Assembly (NCBI GenBank): GCA_009801085.1
Contig: VNWV01000001.1
Location: forward strand, 1,240,001 to 1,304,000
DNA from: Lasiodiplodia sp. COLG20
Taxonomy: Eukaryota; Ascomycota; Dothideomycetes; Botryosphaeriales; Botryosphaeriaceae
Direction of reading: 5' to 3'
DNA: 64,000 nt
The notes under the pieces are model-generated. The model had not been told where the DNA came from. It ran no database searches and was given only the letters and a program-made list of their open reading frames with translations. Both the position numbers and the translations under genes were made by a program. Positions 32,553-45,108 of this stretch are shown piece after piece. How positions within the stretch are numbered: position 1 is the first letter of the stretch; every line of letters starts with the position of its first letter.

Positions 32553-35278
32553 GACCCGTCTTACCAAGCCCTTTCGAACGCTAACGGGCTGCTGATCCCG
32601 GTAAATGATCTTTGTAAAGAAGCTTTGCCGAAATAAAACAGGCCTCATAAGCCACGTTACATGCGGCTCGTACTACTGTTTCCAATGCAGCTGTCTCGCG
32701 GAAATATAGAGAAAAAGTTAGGAACGAATCGTCACAAGAAATAGCGAAGCGACCACCGACCACTTACTTTTACGCTCATTAGATTAGTACCCAAAGTGTG
32801 GACGCTGGCTTCGCTTACTCGGCTCGGATAAACCACCGCCCAGAGCAACGCATCCTTGTAAAGCTTGTCACATTGCTGAAGCATTGTCGCTGCTGATTAC
32901 CCGGTATCATATGAGTTGTGCACAGATGCAGCTTTCACGGTCCAGTCACCCTAAAGACTTCCCCACCTGCAAAGTCTCACAAAACCCTGACAGTAGATGT
33001 GGACCTGATTGTTTAGTTGCTGTTCTACCTATTCCATCCCTTGCTTGCGTCAGAGTATCCATGTGGGCTAGCCGCGGCCCACGGGCTCGTACCTGCATGG
33101 ATATTAAATTCGGTACCACGAATCGTGGGAAGCATTGGTCGTACTGGCCAGGCATCACTGTCGTCATGTTGTGCAACCCAGTAAATATCGATGTTTGCCT
33201 TATTTTTCGCCTAATCCTCCTTTCGATGGCCGAATGAGTGCAACTGATGTAGCTTACGGCATGGACAGCAGGGAATCTTAATGCTCTTGCAGTGCAGACG
33301 TTACGACTGGTATGCATTGACAAGGCTGATACTGCTGAAAGGCTATGTGCAACATATGAACTGCATCTCTCTTCTCTTGCTCTTCGGTTCAGCATGACAC
33401 ACTCCGGTATACCAGTTGCATGTGCCGTATTTTGGTGAATTGACTCTGCCGGCAAAATAGAGCAGGCCATAAGGCAGAGCATGCCGCCGGGAACCGACAA
33501 CCAGCTACCAGCCCTGCGGTCACTGGAAATAAGCTTGATCGGCTTGTGTGAAATCCCGGCTCACAGTTGCGGCCAAGAGACTACTATTGCGTTGCGCTTG
33601 ACGTGCATTAGCGTGGCTGCAATTTGCGGGGTTCCGTGAAGGCAGAAAGAACAGAAAGCAAGAGATTCACGTGGCCAGCAGATGTCTCTTAGGAATGCGA
33701 GAAGGAATGCGCCGTGATTTCGGGATTCGGCAGCTATCCTGGCTGGGGTAACGTCGTCCTGACCTGACCGCGCCTGATGGATGGGCGCAGCTATATTGTT
33801 AGTGGCTACCCCTGCAGCTGCAGCAGCGTTCGCTGTTCCTGTTCGCTGACCGGTTAGGTGGACGTCGAAGGATTTGCATGGGTTTTCAGCAGTCGGACGA
33901 GAGCGAGACCCTGTCTGAGCCAACCATTTGCATTGATCTTCGTAGACTCTCGTGATTCCCGCAAGGCGAGTGGCACGAGAGGTTAAGGTTTGTGGCAAAC
34001 GGGAGGCAGTTTTCGTGGCATTGCTCGGCGTGGCCGCGGCGAGGCTGAAAGGAAGAGACATGGGGGCGGCATGATTGGCTGGATGGTGCCATGGGGTGTG
34101 ACAGTTGAAAAAGGAAACAGCATGTCGACTGGACGCCTGTGCGAAGGCCTCGGGTTCACATGAGCTCGCTCTGCCGGTTTGCAGTCACGCATCAAAGGCC
34201 GAAAGCGGGCCAAGACTAGCTGTCTGGGCAGGCGCGAATCCAGCAGGCGACTCAGGCGACGCCTCGTCCGACGCCTCGACCCAACGCCCGTTCCGCATGG
34301 GCCACCAATGAGCAGCGCGGCTGCGGGGAGAGGCGTTTTGGCCATTTGCGGTGAGTGCAGCAGGGTCGGCAAGCGGTGCAACGGTTGCAATGTGGCTTTT
34401 TCCAGTCGTGGCGGCTCTCGTGCGAAAGCAGAGCAGCTGGCGGTGGAGGATCTTCACGATTCGCGATACGGTAGCTCAAGGGACTCGCCGCTCGCTTCGA
34501 ACAAGTGCCTGGTCTGGAACTAGCTGGCGCGCACAAAGGCGCGGATAAATGTCAGCGTGACACGAAGCGAGCGCAGAGTCGTGGTGTTTGCGGGCGCTCG
34601 GGGAGCATTGGTGCGCAGCGCTGAGGGAAACAGGCGTCAAATTCTCCGGAGGCGTCGCCGGCGTGGGCGCGCGTTGGCATGTTCCGTGGAGCGCACCCCC
34701 AGACGACACGGCGTGCATTGCTCCGGCAGCGTTGGCTTGGCCGCGGCTGAAGGTTGGATTAAGGTCGATTAAACTGTGTGGAGAAGCGGAGAAGCGCCCT
34801 GTTTCGGCCACACCCGCGGCGCCTGCCCAGTCCAGCCCACCCAAGTCACAAGCACCGCCCGTGTCATGCTGCACGCGAGACCACTCGGGCCCCATTGGCC
34901 GTATCGCGAGGATGGCAATCCTGCCCTGACCAGCCCACCCATGCTCGTGCCACGCTGCTGTGCCCTTCCCCCGCATCCCCGCTGCATCGCATCTCGCTCC
35001 AGTCGCAGCAGTCCCTGGCCTCGGCGGGTAATGTAGCGTGCGAGGAGAACAGCGCGAGTGAGAAGTTCCACGTTGATTAAGTCGCGAAACGGCAGCGTGA
35101 AAGCTTCGGCGCAGCTCAAATTTTTTCTTCACGAAGGGACATGGCGCCGGCGCGACTGAGCTCGGGGCGCAATCTCGCGTCGTGCAAATGCGAAGCTGCG
35201 AAAAGGCTGAAAAGATTCACTGCTCGCGCTAGGCCCAAACGGGCCACCATCACTCTCGCCGCCGCACGCCAACCGCCC
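32553..35278. other. Long intergenic region
   Basis: 2.7 kb without a supported gene. Open frames at 33.5-35.1 kb overlap on both strands in GC-rich DNA and have no motifs. The right part, pyrimidine-rich near 35250-35430, is the hexose transporter promoter. Confidence 0.5.
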
Positions 35279-35287
35279 ATAAATAAA
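35279..35287 (+). promoter_or_regulatory. TATA-like element of the hexose transporter gene
   Basis: ATAAATAAA lies 153 bp upstream of the ATG and is followed by the CT-rich tract (CCTCTACCCCTCCTCACC) common at transcription starts of strongly expressed fungal genes. Confidence 0.5.
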
Positions 35288-35439
35288 CCTCTACCCCTCC
35301 TCACCCGGCCCGCCTTTTCTCTCGCTGCCTACGGTTACCCCAGTGCAACTCAAAAGTTCGCTGCGCCAAGGCCTGGGACCATTGCCTGAGCTGCCCGCCA
35401 AACCCACCAACCGACCCCCATCACTTCACTCCACCCAAG

Positions 35440-37261
35440 ATGGTCAAGACGTTCTACGGCGTCTACACCATTTGGTACGTCTCCGCTCCAAGAATTGCGC
35501 CGAACCAAGCTAATTGTCCTCTTCAACAGCGGCTTCGCCGCACTTGGCGGTGGTCTGTTCGGTTTCGATATCTCGTCCATGTCCGGTGTCCTCGGCACCA
35601 ATGCCTACAAGAACTACTTTGACAGCCCGGCCTCGTACCGCCAGGGCGGTATCACCGCCTCCATGCCTGCTGGCTCGCTGGTCGGCGCGCTGTGCTCGTC
35701 CTTCATCGCCGACAGGTACTCGCGTCGCACCGCCATCCAGGTCGCCTCGGTCATCTGGATGCTCGGCGCTCTCCTCCAGACCGTTTGCAACGGTGTCGCT
35801 CTGCTCTGCGTCGGTCGTGTCATCGCTGGTATGGCCATTGGTATCGCCTCTGCCATCGTCCCCGTCTACCAGTCCGAGATCGCCGCAAAGGAGATCCGTG
35901 GTCGTGTCGTCTCGCTCCAGCAGTGGGCCATCACCTGGTAAGAAACACTCACCTGGGCCACTTGTTTCCAGCAATTGACATATTTGTCTAGGGGTATCCT
36001 GATCCAGTACTTCATCCAATACGGCGCCTCCTTCGCCGACGGCGGCCCCAAGGCTCCCAACCAGGGCACTGCCGCCTTCCGTATTCCCTGGGGTATCCAG
36101 ATCGTCCCCGGTGCCATCCTGTTCGTCGGCATGTTCTTCCTTCCTCGCTCGCCCCGTTGGCTTGCCAGCAAGGACCGCTGGGAGGAGGCTCTTCAGGTTC
36201 TCGCCAACCTGCACGGAAGCGGCGATGTCAACCACCCCAAGGTGCTTGCCGAGTACCACGAGATTGAGGAGGCTCTTCGCTTCGAGCGTGAGGAGGCCGT
36301 CTCCTCTTTCAAGGCTCTTGTCGCTCCTCGCATGCTCAAGCGTGTCATCCTTGGCATGTCCATTCAGATGTGGTCGCAGCTCTGCGGTATGAACATCATG
36401 ATGTACTACATCGTCTACATCATGGAGGCTGCCGGTGTCGGTTCGCCCCTCCTCACTGCCTCGATTCAGTACATCATCAACGTCGCCCTTACTCTCCCGG
36501 CCATCCTCTACCTCGACCGCTTCGGCCGTCGCCCGGCTCTTCTCGCTGGCTCGTTCATGATGATGACTTGGCTCTTCATCTCCGGCTCGGTCCAGGGCGC
36601 CTACGGTGCCCCCAACCCTCGCACCGACCCCACCCTGGACGACATTTCCTGGGTGCTCATGGGCAACCCTGCCGCATCGAAGGCCGTCATCGCCTGCTCC
36701 TACCTCTTCGTCGCTTCCTTCGCCACCACCTGGGGCCCGACGTCCTGGGTAAGTCTCCTCACAACAAACTTAACTACTTTTGCTAATAGTGAACTCTCTT
36801 TTAGACCTACCCGTCTGAGATCTACCCTGCCAAGATCCGTGCTAAGGCCGTCTCGCTGTCGACCGCCACCAACTGGGCTTGGAACTGCATTCTCGCCTTC
36901 GCCGTTCCCCCGCTCCTCTGGTCCATCAACTGGAAGATGTAAGCCCTTCCTCCACCCTGACATACATCTACCCTCCAGCTAACGCGTTATTCATAGGTAC
37001 ATGATCTTCGCCGCCTTCAACGGCGCAGCGCTGATCCACATGTTCCTCACCGCCCCCGAGACCAAGGGCAAGACGCTCGAGGAGATGGACGAGGTCTTCG
37101 ACTCCGGCCTGCCCGCCTGGAAGAGCGCCTCCGCCCTCAAGGGCTCCAAGCTCGACCGCCTCGCCAGCGAGATCGAGAAGGGCGAGCGCAAGGTCACCGT
37201 CAACACCGTCGGCGAGGAGCCCGTGGTTTCGACGCACGAGGAGACTGTCAAGTCTGGTTAA
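35440..37261 (+). CDS. MFS hexose transporter
   Basis: Five exons (35440-35474, 35530-35937, 35992-36748, 36805-36938, 36997-37261) encode 532 aa. The 12-helix sugar porter signatures are complete: GGLFGFDISSMSG in helix 1, GRVIAGMAIGIASAIVPVYQSE, LPRSPRWLASKDR, QMWSQLCGMNIMMYYIVY with the glucose-binding Gln and Asn, and PETKGKTLEEMDEVFD at the end of helix 12. The first exon ends within codon 12 (MVKTFYGVYTI). The gene uses strongly C-ending codons, unlike most neighbours, and has a good start context (CCAAGATGG), both signs of high expression. It should be a plasma-membrane proton-coupled glucose or fructose transporter; which sugar, and high or low affinity, cannot be told. Confidence 0.94.
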
Positions 37262-38345
37262 AGAGAGGGGTGAGAGAAAAGAGAGTAGAGCACAGATCTC
37301 GTCTCATTTTCTTCTTTCCTTTCCGCTTCGGACTCTTCTAAAGAGGGGTCCTTTCCTTTGCGCATGATATCACGGTTCGATGATGGGACGTTTCTCACCG
37401 TCATGGGTGCAGGCGACCCTGCCTGGTGGATCTGGAGATTACTAGCAATAGTTTAATTGATGCAGCCTTGTAGGCTTCTCTTCACTCTTTACCTTATCTT
37501 CTGTCATGCTAGCCTGAGGCCATCCGGCACATCTCCATCCCCACAGTATACTTGAAACAGGCTTTAAAGTACAAAAAGAATATGCAAGGCTGGCAATATC
37601 TTCTGAAACGCGCAAGGGTCAAACACAAATGAGTGGAGTCTCTCATCACCAGCCGGCACTTTACAGCGTAGATGGGCACATGCTTCAATGCACGCGAGAT
37701 ACCAGAAACAACCACTTCCCAGCCTCACCGACAGCAACGGTCGATGAAACCCCTCTCATTTTCAAAAGTAGCACGGCATCAAGGCAGAAGAGCAAAGCGT
37801 TAAAGATGTGAGACAATCGGATCGATGCATCGCAGCCCCCTATTTCTTTCTGTCGTACAACCATGATTTATGACTCCTTTCCTAACCTTGTGCAACGTTG
37901 AACAGGTCCAGACCATTCCTGCCTATCTTTCAGCTGGCCGCTCTGGAGCCAGCCCCCACGCCCGAGACTCGTCAGCCAGTACCCAGTTCCTAGCCCGAGA
38001 AAAATGCTTTTTTTTTGTTCATCTTCTTTTGAATTTTGCCTCCACCTTCTTCCGAGATTGCCTCCCCGAACTCCTTGCTACTATGCCTCCTAAACGCCCC
38101 TACTTTTGCATAAGATAGCCACCATGTCCGATATAATACACACGCGCCGAAACCGAGCAGATGATCCCGCCGGGAAAGAAAAAAGGGAAAAGAAAAGACG
38201 TTATAACGGCACCGACGCGTAAAAGCGACGCCGATACGCGTTTTCCTACTGAAATTCCAGTAAACGACCCCTCCACAAAGGACAGTCGATCCCGGCGTAT
38301 TTTTGTTGCTCTCACGTCCCGTCAACATGGAGTAAGAATTCGCTC
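37262..38345. other. Convergent intergenic region
   Basis: 1.1 kb between the 3' ends of the hexose transporter and the nucleotidyltransferase gene. No gene is seen. Confidence 0.5.
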
Positions 38346-40963
38346 TTAATTCGAGGCTTGCCTCTTCGCCGCCTCAGCCAGCTTCCCGTTCACCTTAGCG
38401 ATGGCCTCCGCACCGAAGCCGTTCGCACCGGTACCCGCAGCAGAGGGCCGCCTCGCACCATCGACGGTCGAGACGATGCCCTTCCTGACAAGCGTTTCTA
38501 CGCCAGCGTCGGTGTCGCCGACGGATGGGGCAGTGCCAGGCTCACCGCTTCGCAGGGTCGCCGTCGTCGGGTCGGCTGTGGCGGTACTTGGGGTCGGCCT
38601 GTGCTGGCCGCCGCCGACGAACTGCGGCGGCGGCGGGTCGTCCTCGACAGTCGCGAAGAGGTCCTTGTGCGGGCGGCCGTTGGCCTCATCGTCGAGGATC
38701 CGCCAGGCGCGGCGGAACTCTTCGCGGATGGCGCAGATGCCTTGGTGGTTGACGGTGCGGCCGACGTTGTGGTCAAGTTCGAAGGGGTCTTGGATGCAGA
38801 CGAGGTAGCGATGGCGGACCTCTTTTTTCTGTGTTGTTCGCACGACTTAGTAAGCTGTACTGGCATAACTAAAAAAGAAAAGCAAAGGCAACTTACGCTA
38901 GCCTTTTCCACGCGCGCCTTCGTCCAGCCCAGCTCCTCTTTGGTGACCATCCTTTCTTGAGGCTTCCGCTGACCAAAAGTGATCACGTCACGCGTCCAAT
39001 GGAAACCTCCAACACGATCTGGCACTCCAGGACATCCGTAGTATCGGAAGAAGCCTCTCAACAGCGAGCCTAGCGAATCCTTGTTGCACGTCCACTGTCC
39101 TTTGTGGGCCTTTTCACGGATGTACTCTTTATCCGCAAGGAACTTGACGATATGTCCGTTGCATATGACGTCTACTACCTCTGGAGACTGGCCAATTGCG
39201 GTAAAGTTACTCAACTGTTGCAGATCGGGGGTAACTGGCTCCTCGGGGATTCGGATGAGGTAGTGCAAAACCATCAGGGCGTAACCGTAAGATGACAGGG
39301 TGCCATTGTATGGGCTGTTGATCTTGCGCGTTTTGGCCCAAGCCTTGACGAAAATCACCATGTCCCTGATGCGCTGGTCGCTGATTGCGTAACAGTGGAG
39401 GAGCCTCGTATTGTAGATGCCCAGGTGACCAGCGAAGTTGAGGTCGCACTGAATGCCAACGCCTTCCTTCGGAAAATCGAGCGGCCCCATTGGTTTCTCA
39501 CGCAACCACGGCTTTTCCGGACGGCGGTCGCGCTTCTGACACGCAGCTGACTCCTCTCCAGCAGGTTGTTCGTGACCGTTAGGGTCTGGTTGAGACACCG
39601 CTTTCTCACCATCTGCTGTAGGCACCTCCTTATGCGTAGTATCATTACTATCGTCTTTGGCTGAGGATGCCGCAGTGGGGCTACCGCTTTTCTTTCGCCT
39701 CGATGGTGCCTTCTTGTCCGGGTGAAGCGCGTTATCGTCCTTCAGTGTTGGTGATTCGTCGCCAACTGCAGCATCTGCACCCTCGGGGTCCTCAGCCGCC
39801 TTGTCATCATCAGGAGACTTTCTGCCGCCTTCTAGGAGAGCTTTCTTTTCCTCCTCAGAGAGATCATCCCACTTCTTGCGTTCCGCAACTAGATTCGCGT
39901 GCAACTCTGCTGACGGTTTCTCGCAGAATTTGATGATAGGGACGCGAGTGTTCGTAAGAAGGCGAGCACCAAAACCATGATCAAGGAAAATTTTCTCCAG
40001 AGCGCGGGGTCCAAACTTCTGCGCCAACTCCGTATCATCGTCGTTCTCCGTAACCACGGCCAGATCGATATCGGAACCTTTCATAGCGAAGCCAGTACCT
40101 ACGCTCCCAAAGCACTTAAAGTCAATGCTTGGGACTTCAGGAAAAGCGCCTATCTCGCTCTGGCATATTTGCTGAAGCCTCAGAATGAAATCATCTTTCT
40201 CCTTCAGCTCGGCCTCGGTCATGGCAACTTTCGGGATTTCAATCGCTGCAAGATTGCCCAGATACCTGCACTGTGCCTGAAGCTTCTCTTGGAGTTGGAG
40301 TTGATGCTGCTGATAACGCTGATTGGGATTGAAAAGCGGAGGTCCTGGGCGGAATGGACCATTCACGGGTCCGCTCGGGCTCGGTCTTTGCAGGATCTGG
40401 AAGGGGGGAGGTCCCGGGGCACCCTGTTTGTAGCCGTGTGGAGAGCCAAAGTTGCCTGAGCTGGGAGGCACGCCTGGTGCGGAATGGTTGAAGTGAGGTC
40501 CCTGCTGCTGCTGTTGCGGCTGCCAAGATGCCCTGGATTGATGGAAGCCTCCTCTTTGCTGGTGCCATTCACTGCTGCGGTTACGCATGTGGGGTGGAAC
40601 ATAACCAGGGCTGGCATGGGGCGAGGGAAAGCCATGCTGGCGTTGCTGAGGAGAGCCTTGACCAAAGTACGGGCGTCCGGGGCCTGATTGGCCGCGTCCA
40701 TGGTGCGGGCTGTGGCGGATTTGATGGGGTGAGCCTGCGGAACCTGGGGGAAGCTGCTGTGATTGCGGTCGGTTTGAATAACGTCCAGTGCGCGGTTGCG
40801 AGAGTGGGTGCTGTGGGGAGCGCTGAGGGGTGGCCTGTGCCGCTGAAGAGTTGTCACTTGAAATGGGGAGTTGGCCGTCTGACGAGGGTGGACCACTGTC
40901 TGAAGGACCACTATTCTTCAGAATCATGGACCTCAGCTGGTCCTCCAGAGGTAGCGCGCTCAT
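38346..40963 (-). CDS. Cid1-type non-canonical poly(A)/poly(U) polymerase
   Basis: Two exons (40963-38897 and 38828-38346; 68-bp intron) encode 849 aa. Residues 1-230 are Gln/Pro/Ser/Gly-rich and disordered. The nucleotidyltransferase fold starts near 235 with FGSVGTGFAMKGSDIDLAVV, giving catalytic Asp298 and Asp300; the third carboxylate is Asp507 in GIQCDLNFAGHLG. Between them lies an acidic, Lys-rich insert at about 352-500. The central domain has YNGTLSSYGYALMVLHYLI, and the PAP-associated domain ends with DPFELDHNVGRTV, whose His is associated with UTP preference in Cid1. Such cytoplasmic enzymes add U or A tails to mRNA 3' ends and promote turnover. The tail is low-complexity. The gene shares a 746-bp promoter region with the TFIIF gene. 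Confidence 0.9.
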
Positions 40964-41709
40964 TGCTGCAGCAAATGTGGTGTGATGTTATGGAATTGAA
41001 AAGAGGAGCGAAGTTGGGGGTGGAGGGCAAGTGAGCGTCGCAAGAAGAAAGCGACAGGTTTCGAGTCAATTGTTGGCTTTTTCGATTGAGCAATTCCGAC
41101 AGCTTAACGAGCAGCAGGGACTACAGCAGAATTCCGGCCTTACTCACGGAGGCCACGTGGGTTGGAAGATGGCAGATTTTGAGATGGTTGGAGGGTGCGC
41201 AGCATCCATAAGGATGGCGGCGAGGTGAGCACGTGGCGGGGGCGCAGACTCAGAGAAAGACCGGGGGAGGCATGGCAGCAAGGTGAGGAGAGATGGAGCA
41301 AACGGGGATTGATGCGAGGCTCAATCATGCGCTAGGCCCACTGCGCGTCAACCTACCCGCCGCATCGCCGCGGGACGCGCATCGGCCCTACTTTTCCCCG
41401 GAAGCCGCATCCCTGCTCTCTTGGCGCCGATGATCCAAGAACCAGCGTTGCCGCCTCAAAGAGCTCCTCCACCCACACCAACACGACAAAGCCCTTCGCC
41501 GTTCCCACCCAGCCGTGTCGTGCTGCCTCTCGTCGCGCCTACCCGCGACACGCGCTCTCGCTGCCCCGCCCGCGCCCGCGCATTGGCGCTCCGGTCTCAA
41601 ACCGCCCGCCTGCTCGATCGCGCTCGAGCTTCTGCCTCGACATCATCGCGCCCGCGCGACCTCACCTCGACACCCTCACCCACCCACGTCACGTCCTTCG
41701 TTGCCAACC
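40964..41709. promoter_or_regulatory. Divergent promoter region
   Basis: 746 bp between the start codons of the Cid1-type polymerase and the TFIIF subunit. A CACGTGG-type box occurs at about 41153 (GGCCACGTGGG) and another CACGTGG near 41229. The part next to TFIIF is very C-rich and is probably its 5' leader. Confidence 0.4.
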
Positions 41710-43963
41710 ATGAGCGCTACGCCTGCTGGTCCTCCCGGCTCCACCCCGACCGCCGCCAGCGGGAGCAACACCCCGAACGGCAGCGCTCCGTCAGCTCTCC
41801 GCCGCCCGCCGAAGCCGAAAGCCAGCCCCTTGGTCCAGCCGAAGCGCGCCAAAGATAAGCGCGCGCTGGCGAAAAGGCCTGCTCCGTCTGGTGCAAACAC
41901 CGCTGGTGCTCCTGCCAATGGCGCCGCCGCGCAGCAGAAGCCCGCGCCCTCCAGCAACTTATACGAGAACTTTATGCCACCTCCGGGCACACAAGTGAAG
42001 GCGACACCGCTTTTCACCACCAAGCGCGCGCTTCTGGAGGGCCTGAGGCACCACATTGTCAAGTTCCAGTCCAAGAACCCCATCGATCCGACCGATCAAG
42101 CCGAGTTCACCCGTCCTATCCGCCTGCATAGACGCGACGCTGCGCTTGGAAAGTCCGGTGCCGGCGCAGATTCTGGGGGTGAGGGAGAAGAGAATGACGA
42201 GGAGGTCAAGGAAAGACTGCGGATAGAAGCTCTGAAGGAAGAAAGGCGCCGGAATCGGGAGGAGATTCAGGCGCAGATTGCGCCCAAGGCCAAGGGCAGG
42301 ACATTTGTTGATAACAAGAAGAAAATCCAGCAGGTCTATGAGCGTAACGATACCCCGCAATCCATCAAAGCTTCCCGCCTGCGGTACGAGGAAACGCTGC
42401 CATGGCATTTGGAGGACTTCGACAACAAGAACACCTGGGTTGGTGCCTATGAGGCTGCTCTTTCCGACTGTCACGTTATGATGATCAAGGAACAAGTCGT
42501 CAACCCGCAGACTGGCGAGGTCACGGAAAAGTACCGCATGATCCCCATCGAGAAATGGTACAAGTTCTCCGCAAAGGACAAAGCTGTTAGCATGTCGCTG
42601 GAGGAAATCGAGAAGCAGGAAAAGGGCGGTTTTGCTTTGTCTCGCTGGGCTCTCCACCCTCAAGGTGAGACCAAGAAAAGCAACGTTCCCAAGTGGATGA
42701 GAGAGATGGAGGCCGAGAAGCAGCTCAAGCAAATGGCAGAGGACAGTGCCATGAGATCCAAGGGCCTCTTCCTCCGCAGTGCAGGCCGTGGGGACGAGGA
42801 GGAAGTCAAGAAGCGCCGCTCCGACGATGATGACTGGATGAAGACCGACGGTGCCCCTGATGCAGATATCATTGATTACGACGACAAAGAGGCCTTTGCC
42901 GACGACGAGGAGGGTGTCAATGGTTTGTTTGAAGGCGACGATGAGACGACAAAGGACGCAGAGGAAAGGATCAAGCGTGAGCAGTTGTCAGCCAACTTCT
43001 TCGCAAACAAAGACGAGAAAGATGTGTGGGAGCAGGAGGAAGAAGAAGCTCTGGAAGCGGAGTTGAAGAAGAAGTTGGAAAAGAGCTTGCGTAAGAAGAT
43101 CGTCAAGCGCGAGAAGAACTATAACTATGATCTGGACGACAGTGACGAGAACCCATATTCCGAAGATGTAAGTTGCGCCACTGTCTACGCCTTGCACTGG
43201 CTAACGGGATAATAGAGCGAGTCTGAAGACTCCGAGGTGGAGCGCCAGAAAGAAGAGGAGCGAAAGCGTGAAGAGGAGAAAGCTGCAGCGGAGAAGGGCA
43301 AAGGCAAGGCCAACGAACCCGCAGAGAAGTCTGCATCAGGCACTTCCACGAAGGGCAGCAACACCCCTTCCAACCGCCCAAAAACTAGCGATCCACTCAA
43401 GCTGTCTTCATCACAAGCTCTTAAGCGGCCCGGCTCTCCGAACCTCTCTGAGCAAAGCGGCAACGAGTCTTCACGCAAGAAGCAGAAGAAGTTCGGTGGA
43501 GGTGGTAGTGACAGTGAAGCCACCGACAGCGGAAAGCCGCTAGCGTCTCGGATCAAGCAAACAGCAAGCTCGCAAGCGCCTACCCCTGGCGGGAGCCGGG
43601 CTGGCAGTCCAGTTGTTGGTGGTACAGGCAGCCGTGCAGGCAGTCCAGCCGCCGGTGCTGCTGGTGCCAAGCCACGTGGTAAGTCTGACTCTTTGCTCCC
43701 TTTTATGGATTTTCCAATGCATTCGGCTTTAACGAATAATTGCTGATCATTGAGAAATAGCCCCCGCCAATTTCGGCCCACCTCCGTCTGTCGAGGAGAT
43801 CCGCGCTGTCATTCCTCCCGAGGGTGCCAGCATGCAACATTTGATTTCCAAGTTCAAGGGGCGCTTCAAGCAAGGCAGCCCAAGCCAACACCAGTTTATT
43901 GCTAATGTCAAGGCCGCCGGTCAGTATGATAAGAACACGAAGATGATTTTCCGGAAGCCTTGA
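41710..43963 (+). CDS. tfg1: TFIIF large subunit (RAP74/Tfg1)
   Basis: Three exons (41710-43167, 43216-43678, 43761-43963) encode about 707 aa. TFIIF escorts RNA polymerase II to promoters and stabilises the pre-initiation complex. After a Pro/Ala-rich start, the N-terminal dimerisation region begins near NLYENFMPPPG and contains the triple-barrel core (LPWHLEDFDNKNTWVGAYEA through EKWYKFSAKD and SRWALHPQGE). A long acidic/basic charged middle follows, with WMREMEAEKQ. The last exon encodes the C-terminal winged helix (LISKFKGRFK...FIANVKAAG...MIFRKP), which ends the protein as in orthologues. The frame is open upstream to 41515, but the ATG at 41710 is the first in frame and gives the normal N-terminus. 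Confidence 0.94.
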
Positions 43964-45108
43964 GTTTCTTCAACGGCTATTCTGATGGGCAATGGCTGGT
44001 TTCCCAAGTTTACACTAGACCTGGAAGGCGTTTCATTTGACTCTTGGGGGGGTTTCTCACAGTTCCGGTTGGGTGTTGGTTTGAGGAGGACGGGTATCTC
44101 TTTCGGAGCCTTTAGAAGGCGGCATCTACTGTGTAGCTCAGGGACCGGCTAGAAGGTCCTACACTTCCTTCCACTCACTGCTTCATAAGGCCCAGAAGAT
44201 TCTTCGTCCTGGGCTGCTGAGCAAAGCACTGGCTGGAACATGCCACCGCCAAAGCTCAGAGGATTTCTACCACCGGAGGTAAGACTCCGGGGTGTTCAAG
44301 GCGATTTCCATGGATTTGGAGGAAAGAAGATGTCATACAGTATGCGAACAAAAAAAAAAATTACCGAGATGCACGACTGCCGAAACAACTTGCGGATCAC
44401 GGAGTCATGGGACTGGAAGATTGCTGGGTCAATGTAAACGATAAGAGAATGAAGAATAACAAAAAGTCGCCATTCGATGCAGAAGAATTAAAGCAAAGAG
44501 GATGGGTTCAGCGCGAAGCGAAGTCCGCTTATCGTAAGGATTCTTAGATACGGACGATAACAGCATCTGACAGGCATACCGCTCTACCAAACAGGGCTGA
44601 AACATTCGCCAAACCACAAAACTCTATTTACTAGCTCTGCAGTAAGATCGACGGTGCATCGGCTTGGCGTCAAAGCGTTACGATTACCCTCGTTCCCCAC
44701 AGTTGCTATCCACACGTCTCCACCTCTGTGCATTGATTACACAGTAAGCATGACGGGTGTTTCCTAGCCGGAACTCTGGATATTGATAATTTAGTAAGCT
44801 GGGAAGACAGGTCGCTAATAGACACAAAGGATGGAAAGAAGCGGTATTCTGCTTGACAATTTGGCGCGAATGCATGCGTCTCTCATCGGAAGCCTCCGTT
44901 ATCGTTCTGATCTCTCTAGCCCCCGACTTTCACTTCTTCGCTTCACACCCTAGATCAAGCATTCAAAACACGTGAGCTTGTTAATGGTTTTTATACTTCA
45001 TAGCACTCTCATACACTTCATCGAACAGCCTGCAAACACTCGGACGCTCTCAAGACAATATTCCGCCCAAGAATCCGACCCTTCTCCACCCGATCATCTT
45101 CAAACTCA
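43964..45108. other. Convergent intergenic region
   Basis: 1.1 kb, comparatively AT-rich, between two gene 3' ends. No gene is supported. Confidence 0.5.

Noticed and set aside
33561..34061. 166-codon minus-strand frame
   Set aside because: Composition resembles translated non-coding DNA; no domain or splice context.
41515..41709. In-frame upstream extension of TFIIF
   Set aside because: No ATG; the region is a C-rich leader.
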